This document shows positions 1 through 8,084 of a DNA stretch of 38,068 nt, in pieces. How positions within the stretch are numbered: position 1 is the first letter of the stretch; each line of letters begins with the position of its first letter. The position numbers were made by a program, and so were the translations under genes. Where the stretch lies: NCBI GenBank assembly GCA_900314655.1, contig OMWC01000030.1, positions 1 to 38,068 of the forward strand, in the 5' to 3' direction. The notes under the pieces were generated by a model. The model was not told where the DNA came from and ran no database searches. It was given only the letters and a program-made list of their open reading frames with translations. This stretch comes from an uncultured Prevotellaceae bacterium. GTDB lineage: Bacteria > Bacteroidota > Bacteroidia > Bacteroidales > Bacteroidaceae.

Positions 1-1293
1 GAAAGTGTGCTCACGGGAATGTTGCGTGGACTGTGCCGTGCCTGTCGTGGTATTGGTGGAGCGGGTAGAGTTCCACTGCCCCGTATAGGCCAGGCCGAGA
101 CGATGGTCGTCAGCGATGGCGTAGTCCATGCCGATGCGGTACTCGTGGTCGATGCCGTCGCTGCGGTTGCGGGTCTTGTCTTCGTAGGCAATGCGCTTGT
201 CACCCAGCGGATGATTGGCCTCGTGCTCCACTTGTCCGTAATTTGCTCCATCTGTGAACGTGTACGACATATCCAGCCCAAGTTTGTTATGGTTGTAGAT
301 AAAGCTGCCACCCGCATAGCCTGTGCCGTATTTGTTCTGCTGCCAGCCGCCCATCAGTTGTCCTGAGAGTTGGTTCGTTCCTGCGAAGTCCTTTGTGACA
401 ATATTGATGGCCATGCCTCGCACATGATATTTCGCAGGAGCCGATGGCATTACCTCGGCCTTGGCCAGCATCGCGGCGGGCATAGATTTCAATCGCTCCA
501 CCACTTTGTCGGCACTCAGCGTGGTGGGTTTGCCGTTGATGATGAGCGTCACGGCCCGACCAGAGAACATGACGGTACCGCCCATCTCGCTCACGCCTGG
601 AATGCTGGTCAGCGCATCGTAGGCATTGTCGGCTGGATAGGCTTCCAAAAGCATGGACATGTTATAGACAAGATGACCATTCTCAGCTTTGACATATTGG
701 CGTTCACCTTTTATCTGGACACCACTTAGGGTGTATTTCTCGGGCTGCATCCGTATTGTTCCCACTCTCGGTTGGCTGCATATCTTGTAGACGGTCTTAT
801 AGCCGACGTATGAGATACGGGCTAATACCGTGGACAGTTCGTAGGGAATGGCGAAGTAACCGCTTTCATTACTAACGCCGCCACTAAGCAGCGTGGAGTC
901 AGCAGGATTGAGGATCGCTACGTTAGCGTATGCCATTGGTTGGCCTTGCTCATCGATGATGGTGCCCGTCAAGTGGCGGTCGGTCTTGTGGGTACACTCC
1001 ACATAGATCTCGCGGTCATCGGGCTTCACGGTCATGCGGACGGGATAGAAGCCGATCATCTGCTGGATGGCATCGGGCAGACGCTTGTTCTTGATGGTGG
1101 CGGTGACGCGGAAGTCCTCCAGTTCGTTGTAGAGGAAGTTGATGACGTATTCCTTCTGCTCGTTGTTCAACTGGAGCAGGGCATCGCTGAGCGATACATT
1201 TTTATAGGTGTGGCTGATGCGCTGTCCATAAGTGCCAAGTGGCATGCAGAGGATGCAGGCCATGAGCGTCAGAGTATATAGCGTGCTTCTCAT
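1..1293 (-). CDS. Outer-membrane TonB-dependent-receptor-like protein, N-terminal part (runs off the window)
   Basis: This gene begins at 1293 and is still open at base 1, so only the first 431 residues are present. Residues 1-23 are a signal peptide ending near TYG. Residues 25-100 resemble a secretin/TonB short N-terminal (STN) domain. Residues 107-170 form a carboxypeptidase-regulatory-like domain (LTGTIIDEQGQPMAYANV...SYVGYKTV). Residues about 190-300 form a plug-like region with the features AYDALTSIPGVSE and TLIINGKP. The rest looks like the start of a beta-barrel. The start ATG overlaps the anti-sigma stop as ATGA. An STN domain plus an adjacent sigma/anti-sigma pair is the known arrangement for outer-membrane receptors that signal across the envelope. 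The ligand cannot be told from the sequence. Both a SusC-like porin and an outer-membrane-beta-barrel family protein remain possible. Confidence 0.85.
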   Translation of the reverse strand, partial: MRSTLYTLTLMACILCMPLGTYGQRISHTYKNVSLSDALLQLNNEQKEYVINFLYNELEDFRVTATIKNKRLPDAIQQMIGFYPVRMTVKPDDREIYVECTHKTDRHLTGTIIDEQGQPMAYANVAILNPADSTLLSGGVSNESGYFAIPYELSTVLARISYVGYKTVYKICSQPRVGTIRMQPEKYTLSGVQIKGERQYVKAENGHLVYNMSMLLEAYPADNAYDALTSIPGVSEMGGTVMFSGRAVTLIINGKPTTLSADKVVERLKSMPAAMLAKAEVMPSAPAKYHVRGMAINIVTKDFAGTNQLSGQLMGGWQQNKYGTGYAGGSFIYNHNKLGLDMSYTFTDGANYGQVEHEANHPLGDKRIAYEDKTRNRSDGIDHEYRIGMDYAIADDHRLGLAYTGQWNSTRSTNTTTGTAQSTQHSREHTF

Positions 1294-2006
1294 TTTACTA
1301 CCAATGTTTTGTCTTCCATGCCGATGTTCACGGCCTCGAAGGTGTTCAACTTTTCCACGACACGCGAGAGACTGTCTTCACGCTTCCAAACGAAATGGAA
1401 ACGGAGCTCACGAGCCGCTTCATTCTCAAACTCCACGCCGACGCCGTGGGCTGTAGCAATGGCTGTGAGCATGGAGTCGAGCGGTACATTGTTGAAAACG
1501 TAAGGCTCGGTAGGGATTGTGTCGGTCTTTACTGTATCTGCAGGCAGGGAGGTGACTGGCTTCGTGTCTATCACTTGCTCCGTAGTGGGTTGTTGCGATT
1601 TGGAAGTGTTGATGTTGCGCACAACTTGGATGGCGGCAAAGGCGATGCCCGAAACCAGGAGCACACCGATGAAGGAGGCGGCAATCTTGTGGGTCGCGAG
1701 GCGTAAGACGAAACGGGGCTTATGTATTCCCGACGTACCGTCGCCTACCCGTAGCCTTTCTCCTTCGTCGAGGATTTCCAACTCTTCTGCATGGCTGGCT
1801 GCAAACTTCTCCCATTCGGCATCCACGTCCGGGGTGTCGTTTTTAAGCGCGTCGTGCTTGAAGGCACGTTTGGCAAAGCCAAGTTGCTGTACAAGCTGGC
1901 GCATCTCGTCGTCGGCGAGTATCTGCTGCAACTGTGCGTCGGTCAGTTGCTCGGGGTGGTCTTGCAATTCCAGAAGCCACTCTATACGCTGTTCATCGGT
2001 CATCAT
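1290..2006 (-). CDS. Anti-sigma factor, single-pass membrane protein with FecR-type C-terminal domain
   Basis: The protein has 238 residues. Residues 1-105 are a charged, helical cytoplasmic part that probably binds the sigma factor. Residues about 108-128 form one transmembrane helix (ASFIGVLLVSGIAFAAI). A Pro/Thr-rich linker (135-168) follows, then a periplasmic domain at 169-236 (VFNNVPLDSMLTAIATAHGV) that resembles the DUF4974/STN-like C-terminal domain of Bacteroidetes FecR proteins. The central FecR domain of typical members (about 330 residues in all) is absent, so this is a compact version. Its start overlaps the sigma stop and its stop overlaps the receptor start, each as ATGA, so the three genes are translationally coupled. 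By family knowledge it should hold the sigma factor inactive until the receptor signals. Confidence 0.8.
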   Translation of the reverse strand: MMTDEQRIEWLLELQDHPEQLTDAQLQQILADDEMRQLVQQLGFAKRAFKHDALKNDTPDVDAEWEKFAASHAEELEILDEGERLRVGDGTSGIHKPRFVLRLATHKIAASFIGVLLVSGIAFAAIQVVRNINTSKSQQPTTEQVIDTKPVTSLPADTVKTDTIPTEPYVFNNVPLDSMLTAIATAHGVGVEFENEAARELRFHFVWKREDSLSRVVEKLNTFEAVNIGMEDKTLVVK

Positions 2007-2536
2007 ATTGGTTTTGAGTTTGAATTGAAATTCGTCGCCGCAGTATTGTGCGTAGCGAAATACTTTCTTATTTTCTCCACAGACTGCTTCAAGTGGGAGT
2101 GGACGGTCTGGCGGCTGACGTTCAGCGCTTCAGCCACTTCCTGGCAGGTCATCTCTTGCAGATAGCGCAGTCGAAACATCTCGATGCTCATTGGCGGCAG
2201 ACAGTCTTGCAAGTAGCGCATCAGTTCATCCATCTGCATTTGCTCTTCCACGGTATCTTTGCAGATGAGTGCATCGCTTTCCTCCGTGAGCAGACGCGCG
2301 AAACGCTCTTGCACCTGCTTGTGTTGCAACACATTCAGGCAGCGGTGGCGCACACTTGCCAGCAGGAACGCCCGTGCATTGTCTGTTCTCACAATGGTTC
2401 TGCCACTCAGCAGATTGGAGAACACCTCGCTCACCACGTCCTTGCTCTCAGCTTCGTCAAAGAGCAGCGTAAGTGCCAGATGATGCATCTCGGTGTAGTG
2501 TGTCTTGAACAGACTTTCAACATCTTTTCGTGTCAT
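2003..2536 (-). CDS. ECF-family RNA polymerase sigma factor
   Basis: This 177-residue protein has the two-domain layout of ECF sigma factors. Region 2 lies in about residues 5-72, including DVVSEVFSNLLSGR and RAFLLASVRHRCLNVL. Region 4 lies in about 115-165, with the helix-turn-helix EMTCQEVAEALNVSRQTVHS. It fits the Bacteroides sigma-70 subfamily that pairs with FecR-like anti-sigma factors. It is the first gene of a three-gene cassette and probably directs transcription of its own receptor gene. I found no convincing TAnnTTTG promoter between 2537 and 2614, which may mean the cassette is read by its own sigma factor, or by readthrough from the thioesterase gene 78 bases upstream. Confidence 0.9.
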   Translation of the reverse strand: MTRKDVESLFKTHYTEMHHLALTLLFDEAESKDVVSEVFSNLLSGRTIVRTDNARAFLLASVRHRCLNVLQHKQVQERFARLLTEESDALICKDTVEEQMQMDELMRYLQDCLPPMSIEMFRLRYLQEMTCQEVAEALNVSRQTVHSHLKQSVEKIRKYFATHNTAATNFNSNSKPI

Positions 2537-2614
2537 ACACTAATAATACAGTTCAGACGAAGAAAGTGTAAAGCGGAGATGCGATTTTTTCAATTCAAAC
2601 TCAATTTTTCCTCT

Positions 2615-3082
2615 TCACTCCTCCACTTCGCAACGCTCGAAGCCCATCTCGCGAGCTTTGTCGGGACGCATGCAGAAATAGATGGCCTGACCCTCCACGC
2701 AGATTTCGCCAGCGGAGTTCTCGATGGTGACATCCACAAAGACGATGTTGCGCTTCTGCTCGGAGATGTGGCCGCGGATGGTGAGTTGCTTCTCCAGCGT
2801 AGAGACGGCCTTGCGATAGCGCACGTCGAGATGGGTGGTCATGCCGCTGGTCTGCAGCTTACGGAACACTACCCACCCGGCGGTCTCGTCGATAAGCGTG
2901 GAAAGGATGCCGCCGTGCATGGTGTTGATCCATCCCTGATAGTGCTGACGGGGCTGCCATAGGCTCACGATGTCGTCGCCGTCTTCAAAGAACGTCATGT
3001 GTACGCCGTAGGGATTGGTGGGACAGCAGCCGAAGCAGTCGTAGCCTTCACGCTGTGTCCAGGGGTTGAGTATTCTTTTCAT
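2615..3082 (-). CDS. Hotdog-fold acyl-CoA thioesterase-like protein (PaaI family)
   Basis: The protein has 155 residues. The central segment GWINTMHGGILSTLIDETAG carries the HGG(I/V)..TLxDE pattern of PaaI-like hotdog thioesterases, and the C-terminal half gives the sheet strands (TTHLDVRYRKAVST, RNIVFVDVTI, CVEGQAIYFC). The N-terminus contains a CFGCCPTNP cysteine motif often seen in this subfamily. I place the start at ATG 3082 (MKRILNPW). The reading frame is open to 3526, but that extension lies inside the permease gene and looks non-coding (Pro/His/Arg-rich). It follows the permease by 14 bases on the same strand. The likely activity is hydrolysis of a small acyl-CoA in the cytoplasm; the substrate is unknown. 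Confidence 0.85.
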   Translation of the reverse strand: MKRILNPWTQREGYDCFGCCPTNPYGVHMTFFEDGDDIVSLWQPRQHYQGWINTMHGGILSTLIDETAGWVVFRKLQTSGMTTHLDVRYRKAVSTLEKQLTIRGHISEQKRNIVFVDVTIENSAGEICVEGQAIYFCMRPDKAREMGFERCEVEE

Positions 3083-3096
3083 GTGAGTTGGTGAGA

Positions 3097-4014
3097 TTAA
3101 AAAAGTAGTGTGAGCAGGGGGATGGTGATGACGGAGAGGATGGTGGTGAGGAGCGTGCCCTGCACCATGAGCGTCTCGTCGCGCTGGTATTTCAGGCAGA
3201 ACATCGTGCCGAAAGAGGCTACGGGCATACCGATGAGGATGGTGTTGATACGGTTGATGGTCTCGTCGATACCTATCAGTCGGAAGAGGAAATACACGCC
3301 CACGGGAATGGCCAAGAGTCGGAAGGCCGAGGTGATATAGATGGAGGGAGAGCCCAGCATGTGGCGACGGTCGATCACGGCCATCGAAGAACCGATGATG
3401 AGCAGCGAACCGGGCACCGTGATATTGCCCACCAGGCGCAGGGGCTCGCTGATTTCCTTGGGAATATTGTCGAGCCCAAGGAGCACGATCAGGATGGATA
3501 TATAAGAGGCTACAAGACCGGGGCAATAGAGCACGCGCCAGTTGAAGCGATGACGGCCTACGGCATCGGGGCCGAGAATGAAGACCACGCCGCAGACAAA
3601 GACCGAGAGCGTGTTGGCCACATTGAGCAACGAGGCATAGAATACGGCTTCGTCACCGAAGATGGATGCTGCCACGGGGTAGCCGATGAAGCCCACGTTG
3701 CCGAACATCAGCATAAAACTATACAGACCACGGACCGATGGGTTCTTCACATAGAGACGGGGCAGCTGACTACACACCACGAAGAGCACGATATAGGTGA
3801 GGAAGCCTGCGAGCAGCAACGGCAGGATGAGCTCGCGCTTCGGAAACACATCGCCCATGACGGACGAGACGATCAGACAAGGGCAAGTGAGATTGATGAC
3901 GAGATTCGACAGCTGACGGTCGAAAGAATCACCCATCAGCCGAAACTTCTGTGCCACAAATCCCACCAAGACCACCAGCAGCATGACAAGCATCTGCGAA
4001 ACAACGTTATCCAT
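3097..4014 (-). CDS. AEC-family transporter (auxin efflux carrier-like permease)
   Basis: This 305-residue integral membrane protein has about ten hydrophobic segments in two halves: five from residue 5 to 160, and five from 168 to 304. The broken helices typical of the AEC fold are suggested by NLTCPCLIVSSVMG in the first half and GNITVPGSLLIIGSSMAVI in the second. Family members export or exchange organic acids such as malate; this substrate cannot be predicted. It lies 13 bases downstream of bcp and 14 bases upstream of the thioesterase gene, so the three genes are probably one transcript. Confidence 0.85.
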   Translation of the reverse strand: MDNVVSQMLVMLLVVLVGFVAQKFRLMGDSFDRQLSNLVINLTCPCLIVSSVMGDVFPKRELILPLLLAGFLTYIVLFVVCSQLPRLYVKNPSVRGLYSFMLMFGNVGFIGYPVAASIFGDEAVFYASLLNVANTLSVFVCGVVFILGPDAVGRHRFNWRVLYCPGLVASYISILIVLLGLDNIPKEISEPLRLVGNITVPGSLLIIGSSMAVIDRRHMLGSPSIYITSAFRLLAIPVGVYFLFRLIGIDETINRINTILIGMPVASFGTMFCLKYQRDETLMVQGTLLTTILSVITIPLLTLLF

Positions 4015-4027
4015 CTACAATCGGGGC

Positions 4028-4498
4028 TTATTGCTGGCTGGTCAAGAATTCGAGAATCTGCTCTGCGTGAGACTTGGTCTTGATTTCCTTGGGCAGGAAT
4101 ACCTTTTCGATAACACCTTCCTCATTAATAATAAAGGTGGTGCGGAGGACGCCCATATATTTGCGGCCGTACATCGACTTCTCCCCCCAAGCGCCGAACT
4201 CCTGCACGAGACGGTTCTCCGTGTCGGCTATCAAGGGGAAAGGAAGCTGGTTCTTCTCGATAAACTTCTGATGCGACTTGGCATCCTGCACGCTGACGCC
4301 CACCACGGCATAACCCAGCTTGCGAAGGGCGCTGTAGTTGTCGCGAAGCGAACAAGCCTCAGCCGTGCAGCCACTCGTAGAATCCTTCGGATAGAAGTAG
4401 AGCACCAATTTCTTACCTTGGAAATCGGCCATGCGGATTTCCTTTCCATTCTCGTCAAGGCCCAACAGTTCGGGCGCTTTGTCACCTGCTTTCAGCAT
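4028..4498 (-). CDS. bcp: Thioredoxin-dependent thiol peroxidase (Bcp/PrxQ peroxiredoxin)
   Basis: The protein has 156 residues, the normal length for Bcp. The peroxiredoxin active site is FYPKDSTSGCTAEACSLRD. Cys44 is the expected peroxidatic cysteine, and Cys49, five residues on, is the usual resolving cysteine of atypical 2-Cys PrxQ enzymes. The conserved GVSVQDAKSHQKFIEKNQL and RTTFIINEEGVI segments follow. It reduces hydrogen peroxide and organic hydroperoxides using thioredoxin. It is the first gene of a three-gene minus-strand group and has a TAnnTTTG element 32 bases upstream of its start. Confidence 0.95.
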   Translation of the reverse strand: MLKAGDKAPELLGLDENGKEIRMADFQGKKLVLYFYPKDSTSGCTAEACSLRDNYSALRKLGYAVVGVSVQDAKSHQKFIEKNQLPFPLIADTENRLVQEFGAWGEKSMYGRKYMGVLRTTFIINEEGVIEKVFLPKEIKTKSHAEQILEFLTSQQ

Positions 4499-4529
4499 AT
4501 CTGTGTGTATTGTTTGTTATTCTGCGATG

Positions 4530-4537
4530 CAAAAGTA
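4530..4537 (-). promoter_or_regulatory. Bacteroidetes -7 element for bcp
   Basis: Read on the minus strand this is TACTTTTG, a perfect match to TAnnTTTG. A TTTG lies upstream but only 12 bases away, shorter than the usual 19-21, so the -33 element is uncertain. The start codon of bcp is at 4498. Confidence 0.5.
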
Positions 4538-4580
4538 TGAATTATTTCCCAAACAGAATGCTAAATACAAAGATTTTTTG

Positions 4581-4588
4581 TAACTTCG
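4581..4588 (+). promoter_or_regulatory. Likely -7 element for yraN
   Basis: TAACTTCG matches TAnnTTTG at all fixed positions but one. It lies 24 bases upstream of the yraN start, in the divergent gap 4499-4612. No clear TTTG is seen at the -33 position. Confidence 0.45.
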
Positions 4589-4612
4589 CCCCAAGAAATA
4601 AAACTCAGTATT

Positions 4613-4975
4613 ATGGCACAACATAATGAATTAGGCAAATGGGGGGAGGAACTGGCTGCAAGATATCTACAGGAGCTTGGTTATTCCATCATCGAGAGCG
4701 ACTGGAAATCAGGCCATCGCGACATTGACATCATCGCCATGGACGGTGACGAAGTGGTGTTCGTGGAAGTGAAAACCCGCAGCAATACCCATTTTGCCGA
4801 ACCTATTGATGCCGTGAACTATCATAAGATGATGAATCTGAGGCGATCGTTCAACCACTACATCAAATTCCATCGCGTGAACAACCCCATCCGCTTCGAC
4901 ATTATCGGTATCGTGGGTACGCCGGAAGGGGAATCGCCGAAGATAGAGCATTTCAAGGATGTACGTATTTTTTAG
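4613..4975 (+). CDS. yraN: YraN family protein (UPF0102), restriction-endonuclease-like fold
   Basis: This 120-residue protein matches the small YraN/UPF0102 family. The opening NELGKWGEELAARYLQELGY is typical. The nuclease-fold core follows: SGHRDIDIIAMDGDEVVFVE with Asp39, then Glu52 and Lys54 in VEVKTR, a PD-(D/E)XK-like arrangement. The family is related in fold to Holliday-junction resolvases, but its cellular job is not settled. The stop codon TAG at 4973-4975 shares its last base with a heptamer repeat tract. Confidence 0.9.
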   Translation: MAQHNELGKWGEELAARYLQELGYSIIESDWKSGHRDIDIIAMDGDEVVFVEVKTRSNTHFAEPIDAVNYHKMMNLRRSFNHYIKFHRVNNPIRFDIIGIVGTPEGESPKIEHFKDVRIF

Positions 4976-5016
4976 TTTCAGGTTTCAGGTTTCAAGTTTC
5001 AAGTTTCAGGTTTCAT
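4975..5016 (+). repeat. Six tandem heptamers GTTTCA(A/G/T)
   Basis: Six consecutive 7-base units start at 4975, 4982, 4989, 4996, 5003 and 5010. Each is GTTTCA followed by G, G, A, A, G, T. The tract begins on the last base of the yraN stop and occupies most of the gap to the next gene. The same heptamer occurs at 8085-8098, 8151-8157 and 31534-31561. Confidence 0.95.
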
Positions 5017-5037
5017 GATTAAAGATTAAGGGGGCAG

Positions 5038-5817
5038 ATGACAAAGGCAACAGAGATTATTGCGCTCATGGAATCGATGCGCAACGAACGGCAGCGAGAG
5101 GTGCTGATGCGCTTCTTCAAGACTGGTGAGGGAGAATACGGCGAAGGCGACGAGTTTCTGGGGCTGAAGGTGCCTCAGACGCGCCAGATTGTCAAAGAGG
5201 CTAAAGGCCTGCCGCTTGAAGAGGTGCCAGAATTGCTGACGAACCGCTGGCATGAGGTCAGGCTCTGCGGCCTGCTGATACTGGTAGCCAAATTCGAAAT
5301 GCTCTACAAGAAGAAGCTTGCGGAGGACAAGGAGGCGATACGAAAAAGAGATGAAATCCTGATACTATATCTGGAGCATGCAGAATATGCCAACAACTGG
5401 GATCTCGTGGATTTATCGGCTCCGAAGATTCTCGGACGATGGCTCACGCTACCCACGAGCCTCACCCCCACCCTCACACCGAAAGACGACAGGGATATAC
5501 GGCAGCAAACCATTGACGCGCTTGCCTTCAGCGACAATCTATGGAAGCAACGCATGAGCATGGTTTGCTCGTGGATGACATCAAGGGAGGGAGATCCTTC
5601 GTGGTGCCTGCGCTATGCAGAAATCCATCTCCGGCATCCTCACGACCTGATGCAAAAGGCCGTGGGATGGATGCTCAGGGAAATGGGTAAGAATGTCAGT
5701 ATGGATCTGCTGCGGGAGTTCCTGCAGCAGCATGTACACGAAATGCCACGCACTACCCTTCGCTACGCCATTGAGAAGATGGACGATCAGGAAAGACGCT
5801 ACTGGATGAAACGCTGA
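5038..5817 (+). CDS. DNA alkylation repair protein, AlkD-like HEAT-repeat glycosylase family
   Basis: The protein has 259 residues. It begins with the helical segment ATEIIALMESMRNERQREVL, followed by FLGLKVPQTRQIVKEA, the characteristic early motif of the AlkD family. Repeated helix pairs follow, including NRWHEVRLCGLLILVAKFE and YANNWDLVDLSAPKILGRWL; the latter contains the NWDLVD motif expected near the damaged-base pocket. Family members remove positively charged alkylated bases. The start at 5038 follows a GA-rich stretch. Its last 19 bases overlap the end of the convergent M23 peptidase gene. Confidence 0.88.
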   Translation: MTKATEIIALMESMRNERQREVLMRFFKTGEGEYGEGDEFLGLKVPQTRQIVKEAKGLPLEEVPELLTNRWHEVRLCGLLILVAKFEMLYKKKLAEDKEAIRKRDEILILYLEHAEYANNWDLVDLSAPKILGRWLTLPTSLTPTLTPKDDRDIRQQTIDALAFSDNLWKQRMSMVCSWMTSREGDPSWCLRYAEIHLRHPHDLMQKAVGWMLREMGKNVSMDLLREFLQQHVHEMPRTTLRYAIEKMDDQERRYWMKR

Positions 5818-7226
5818 TTCTTATCGCCCTTAGACTGGCGGACCTGATAGCTGGCCCCCAATTCGCGTATTTTGGCAGTCACCCACCCATTCCGGTAGGT
5901 GGCTGGATATTCGCGCTCGCCAGCGGCAATGCAAAGACGGGCGGTATCCGAGACCGGTCGGTTGAGGCGGATGCTGATCTCGACATCTCGGAAGGTGGGC
6001 GTGCTCTGCTGTGCGATGGTATAAGCGTGTGACAGTTGACCTGGCTGCAGGCTGACAACGGGCTGCACCTCGGTATCAACGACTATCTGATGACGGCCCA
6101 AAGTGAGTTGCATTCCCGGGAGCTGCAGATGGTTCGTCTGGTTCCAGCGGAGCATCCAACGCAGATTCTTACGGGGTGCCCTCGGAATGGACTGACGCTT
6201 TCCGGTTACGGTGAAGGAATAAAGCGACTGGTTGCCATAGGCATCCGTGAGCGCATAGACCACCTGATAGTATTTTTCGCGATTGAAGTCGTAGATGCCG
6301 CGCGTGTCGTTGGTCTTGAAAAGCGGCAACTGACAACCTGGTTCCACGAAGGATTTCATGTACCACACATTCTGATGGCGCCAATGCTGGTAATCACCCC
6401 AGGAGTTGACTTGGCGGTTCATCTGGGCGGGAATGCTGTCAACATCACTTTCGAAGACGACTTCACCGTCGATAGTGAGTCGCGTATGGCGGATGCCGTA
6501 ATGATGGAAGGTGTCTTCCATATAGTCGTTGGCCCAGATGCCAAAGCCCACTTTTCCCCAAGCCGTGAACTCGCGCTGCAGGTCGTGAGACGTGAAATTG
6601 AAATACTGCTGACGGCCGCTGCCATTGAAGATGCCCTCCCCTTCCTGGGGATAGGCCATAAAGGCGTGAGCCTGAGGCGGCGTCTTGTCAACGAGATACT
6701 GCCCCACATACGACAGCGGGTCGCGCATGGCCCAGGTTCGTGTGTCGTGGATTTCGAGATGGAGGTGGGGAGCCACGCTGCTGCCCGTATTGCCGCTGAT
6801 GGCAACCAACTGCCCGCGACTGACAGGCATCTCGTGAGGACGCAGATAGATGTCGGCCGGGTTCTGTGGCGGTTTATGCCACTCCGCAATATCGTCAGGC
6901 TGCCCATGCTCGCGACGGTAGCGGGAGATACGGGCACGCTGAACGGGGGTGAAGTCCTTCAGATGGCAATACACCGAACTATGACCATCGGGATGCTGTA
7001 TGAAGACGGCATTGCCGAAGCCGAAGAGTCCCACGGTGATGCGCGACACATAGCCGTCGGCTATGGCAAAAAGAGGCTTGCCCACAGCCATTCCCGTACG
7101 GACGTCGATACCGCCGTGGAAATGATGTGGGCGTGGTTCACCAAAGTTGCCCGCCAACGTGACGTGGTCATCGTGGACGGGCGAAACAAACTGTAAGGCT
7201 GCTGCCAGCAAAAGCGCGCTTAGCAT
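5799..7226 (-). CDS. M23-family metallopeptidase, exported
   Basis: The protein has 475 residues. Residues 1-16 (MLSALLLAAALQFVSP) form a short signal sequence. The LytM/M23 zinc site is complete: H37 and D41 in HFHGGIDV, and H154 and H156 in PHLHLE, with GHSSVYCHL (81-89) between them. The catalytic domain sits at the N-terminus; residues 170-475 are a long beta-rich region of unknown role. M23 enzymes cut peptide cross-links of peptidoglycan, although this N-terminal layout in Bacteroidetes has not been assigned a substrate as far as I know. The start ATG lies within the last seven bases of nadC, so the two genes are coupled. Its 3' end overlaps the convergent AlkD-like gene by 19 bases. 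Confidence 0.88.
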   Translation of the reverse strand: MLSALLLAAALQFVSPVHDDHVTLAGNFGEPRPHHFHGGIDVRTGMAVGKPLFAIADGYVSRITVGLFGFGNAVFIQHPDGHSSVYCHLKDFTPVQRARISRYRREHGQPDDIAEWHKPPQNPADIYLRPHEMPVSRGQLVAISGNTGSSVAPHLHLEIHDTRTWAMRDPLSYVGQYLVDKTPPQAHAFMAYPQEGEGIFNGSGRQQYFNFTSHDLQREFTAWGKVGFGIWANDYMEDTFHHYGIRHTRLTIDGEVVFESDVDSIPAQMNRQVNSWGDYQHWRHQNVWYMKSFVEPGCQLPLFKTNDTRGIYDFNREKYYQVVYALTDAYGNQSLYSFTVTGKRQSIPRAPRKNLRWMLRWNQTNHLQLPGMQLTLGRHQIVVDTEVQPVVSLQPGQLSHAYTIAQQSTPTFRDVEISIRLNRPVSDTARLCIAAGEREYPATYRNGWVTAKIRELGASYQVRQSKGDKNQRFIQ

Positions 7227-8068
7227 GCCTTGAAACTCATATCAAGTCCTTTCACTGAGTGAGTCAGGGCACCCACAGAGACGTAATCGACTCCCTGCTC
7301 GGCATAATCGCGAATGGTGTCGAAGGTGATGCCTCCGGATGACTCGGTCTCGTAGCAGCCGGCAATGATGTCAACGGCCTTCTTCGTGTCGGGCACGCTG
7401 AAGTTGTCGAGCATGATGCGGTCAACACCGCCATGATCGAGCACCTGCTGCAATTCATCGAAAGAGCGGACCTCAATCTCGATCTTCAGTTTCAGTCCCT
7501 TCTCGTCCAGATACTTGTGGCAACGGTCAATCGCATTGGTGATACCCCCGGCGAAATCCACATGATTGTCCTTGAGCAGAATCATATCGAAGAGTCCGAT
7601 GCGATGGTTCACGCCACCACCAATCTTGACGGCCTGCTTTTCGAGCATACGCATTCCAGGAGTAGTCTTGCGGGTATCGAGCACATGGGTCTTGGTGCCT
7701 TTCAGGCGCTGCACATAGCGGTCAGTCATCGTGGCGATGCCGCTCATGCGCTGCATGATATTGAGCATCAGGCGCTCGGTCTGGAGCAGGGAGCGAATGC
7801 GTCCGGTCACAACCATCGCAATGTCGCCCTTCTTCACGCGCGTACCATCTTCCATAAGCACCTCTACCTGCATATCAGGATCAAAGCGGTGGAACACCTT
7901 CTTGGCTACCTCCACACCGGCCAAGATGCCATCCTCCTTGATCAGCAGATGGCTCTTGCCCATGGCATCTTCGGGGATGCAGCAGAGTGTGGTGTGATCA
8001 CCATCACCGATATCTTCGGCAAAAGACAGGTCGATAAGTCTGTCTTCTAATTCGTCAACGCTAAGCAT
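7220..8068 (-). CDS. nadC: Nicotinate-nucleotide pyrophosphorylase (quinolinate phosphoribosyltransferase)
   Basis: The protein has 282 residues, the normal NadC length. Family motifs include EDIGDGDHTTLCCIPEDA near the start, MQRMSGIATMTDRY, THVLDTRKTTPGMRMLEK, HRIGLFDMILLKDNHV and GVDRIMLDNFSVPD. It converts quinolinate and PRPP to nicotinate mononucleotide in de novo NAD synthesis. nadA and nadB are not in the window. Its end overlaps the M23 gene by seven bases. No promoter element is seen in the 92 bases upstream, so it may be read through from the beta-barrel gene. Confidence 0.95.
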   Translation of the reverse strand: MLSVDELEDRLIDLSFAEDIGDGDHTTLCCIPEDAMGKSHLLIKEDGILAGVEVAKKVFHRFDPDMQVEVLMEDGTRVKKGDIAMVVTGRIRSLLQTERLMLNIMQRMSGIATMTDRYVQRLKGTKTHVLDTRKTTPGMRMLEKQAVKIGGGVNHRIGLFDMILLKDNHVDFAGGITNAIDRCHKYLDEKGLKLKIEIEVRSFDELQQVLDHGGVDRIMLDNFSVPDTKKAVDIIAGCYETESSGGITFDTIRDYAEQGVDYVSVGALTHSVKGLDMSFKAC

Positions 8069-8084
8069 AACTGTTTGTTTTTAA

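Noticed and set aside
3083..3526. Long N-terminal extension of the thioesterase
   Set aside because: It lies in the wrong frame inside the permease gene and is Pro/His/Arg-rich without family similarity.
3361..4083. 240-codon plus-strand frame opposite the permease
   Set aside because: Antisense to a clear membrane protein; its His/Asp/Glu-rich content mirrors hydrophobic codons on the other strand.
6036..7196. 386-codon plus-strand frame opposite the M23 peptidase gene
   Set aside because: It is antisense to a gene with a complete zinc site and has no recognisable domain or signal; it is a shadow frame.
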